A stretch of DNA of 5,649 nt, taken from contig CAIYOB010000352.1 in NCBI GenBank assembly GCA_903927685.1, forward strand, positions 1 to 5,649, written 5' to 3'. A model generated the notes under the pieces. It had not been told where the DNA came from. It saw nothing but the letters and a program-made list of their open reading frames with translations, and ran no database searches. Below are positions 5,597 through 5,649 of the stretch, piece by piece. The translations under genes and the position numbers were made by a program. Each line of letters starts with the position of its first letter. Position 1 is the stretch's first letter. The DNA is from an uncultured Planctomycetaceae bacterium (lineage in GTDB: Bacteria > Planctomycetota > Planctomycetia > Pirellulales > Pirellulaceae).

Positions 5597-5649
5597 AATA
5601 CCCATTGACCACGCGGGCGCTGACCATCACTTTGCAGGACAGCTGATCA

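Noticed and set aside
5627..5649. Possible end of an upstream minus-strand gene (frame ending at TGA 5629-5627)
   Set aside because: Only seven codons are visible before the window edge, too few to support a gene. The position would suit an additional upstream operon member.

Overview
The window is GC-rich and densely coded. It looks like chromosomal DNA from a planctomycete-like bacterium. This rests on recognising two protein styles common in that phylum: the C-terminal end of an esterase-like alpha/beta hydrolase, and a small 'SPYAGKFVGI...DGQV' protein. No rRNA, tRNA or other phylogenetic marker is present, so the assignment is an inference. No mobile element, CRISPR array or RNA gene was seen.

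Layout. The left edge (1-308, + strand) holds the last ~101 codons of an alpha/beta-hydrolase-like gene. It converges on a run of six genes, all on the minus strand, filling 444-5584. In order of transcription (right to left) these are: an unrecognised 249-aa protein A (5584-4835, GTG start); a 154-aa SLOG-type Rossmann-fold protein (4804-4340); a 392-aa MoxR-like AAA+ ATPase (4309-3131); a 376-aa protein with an HExxH metallopeptidase-like N-terminus and a C-terminal VWA domain (3131-2001); an unrecognised 379-aa protein B (1949-810); and an 86-aa small conserved-type protein (704-444). Spacing from A through B is tight: 30 nt, 30 nt, a 1-nt TGATG overlap, then 51 nt. This indicates one operon. 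The last small gene follows after 105 nt and may be a passenger.

How the genes may work together. A MoxR ATPase beside a VWA protein with an intact MIDAS-like motif is a well-known pairing. The ATPase ring is thought to remodel a target that the VWA partner recruits through a bound metal. Here the pair is embedded with a SLOG protein, a fold proposed to bind nucleotides or nucleotide-derived ligands, and is bracketed by two proteins, A and B, that are clearly paralogous. A and B share their N-terminal start, a central 'LPIE...VRQAML..PLRLA' block and a C-terminal 'Y.WF.E.ATLEQ..E.M' block. A lacks about 130 residues that B has.

The most noteworthy element is this SLOG / MoxR / metallopeptidase-VWA core with duplicated flanking partners. 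It resembles the logic of NTP-dependent conflict or stress systems, with a ligand sensor, an ATPase/VWA switch and client or adaptor proteins. That functional reading is inference. No obvious toxin or nuclease effector is present, unless the HExxH domain is the effector.
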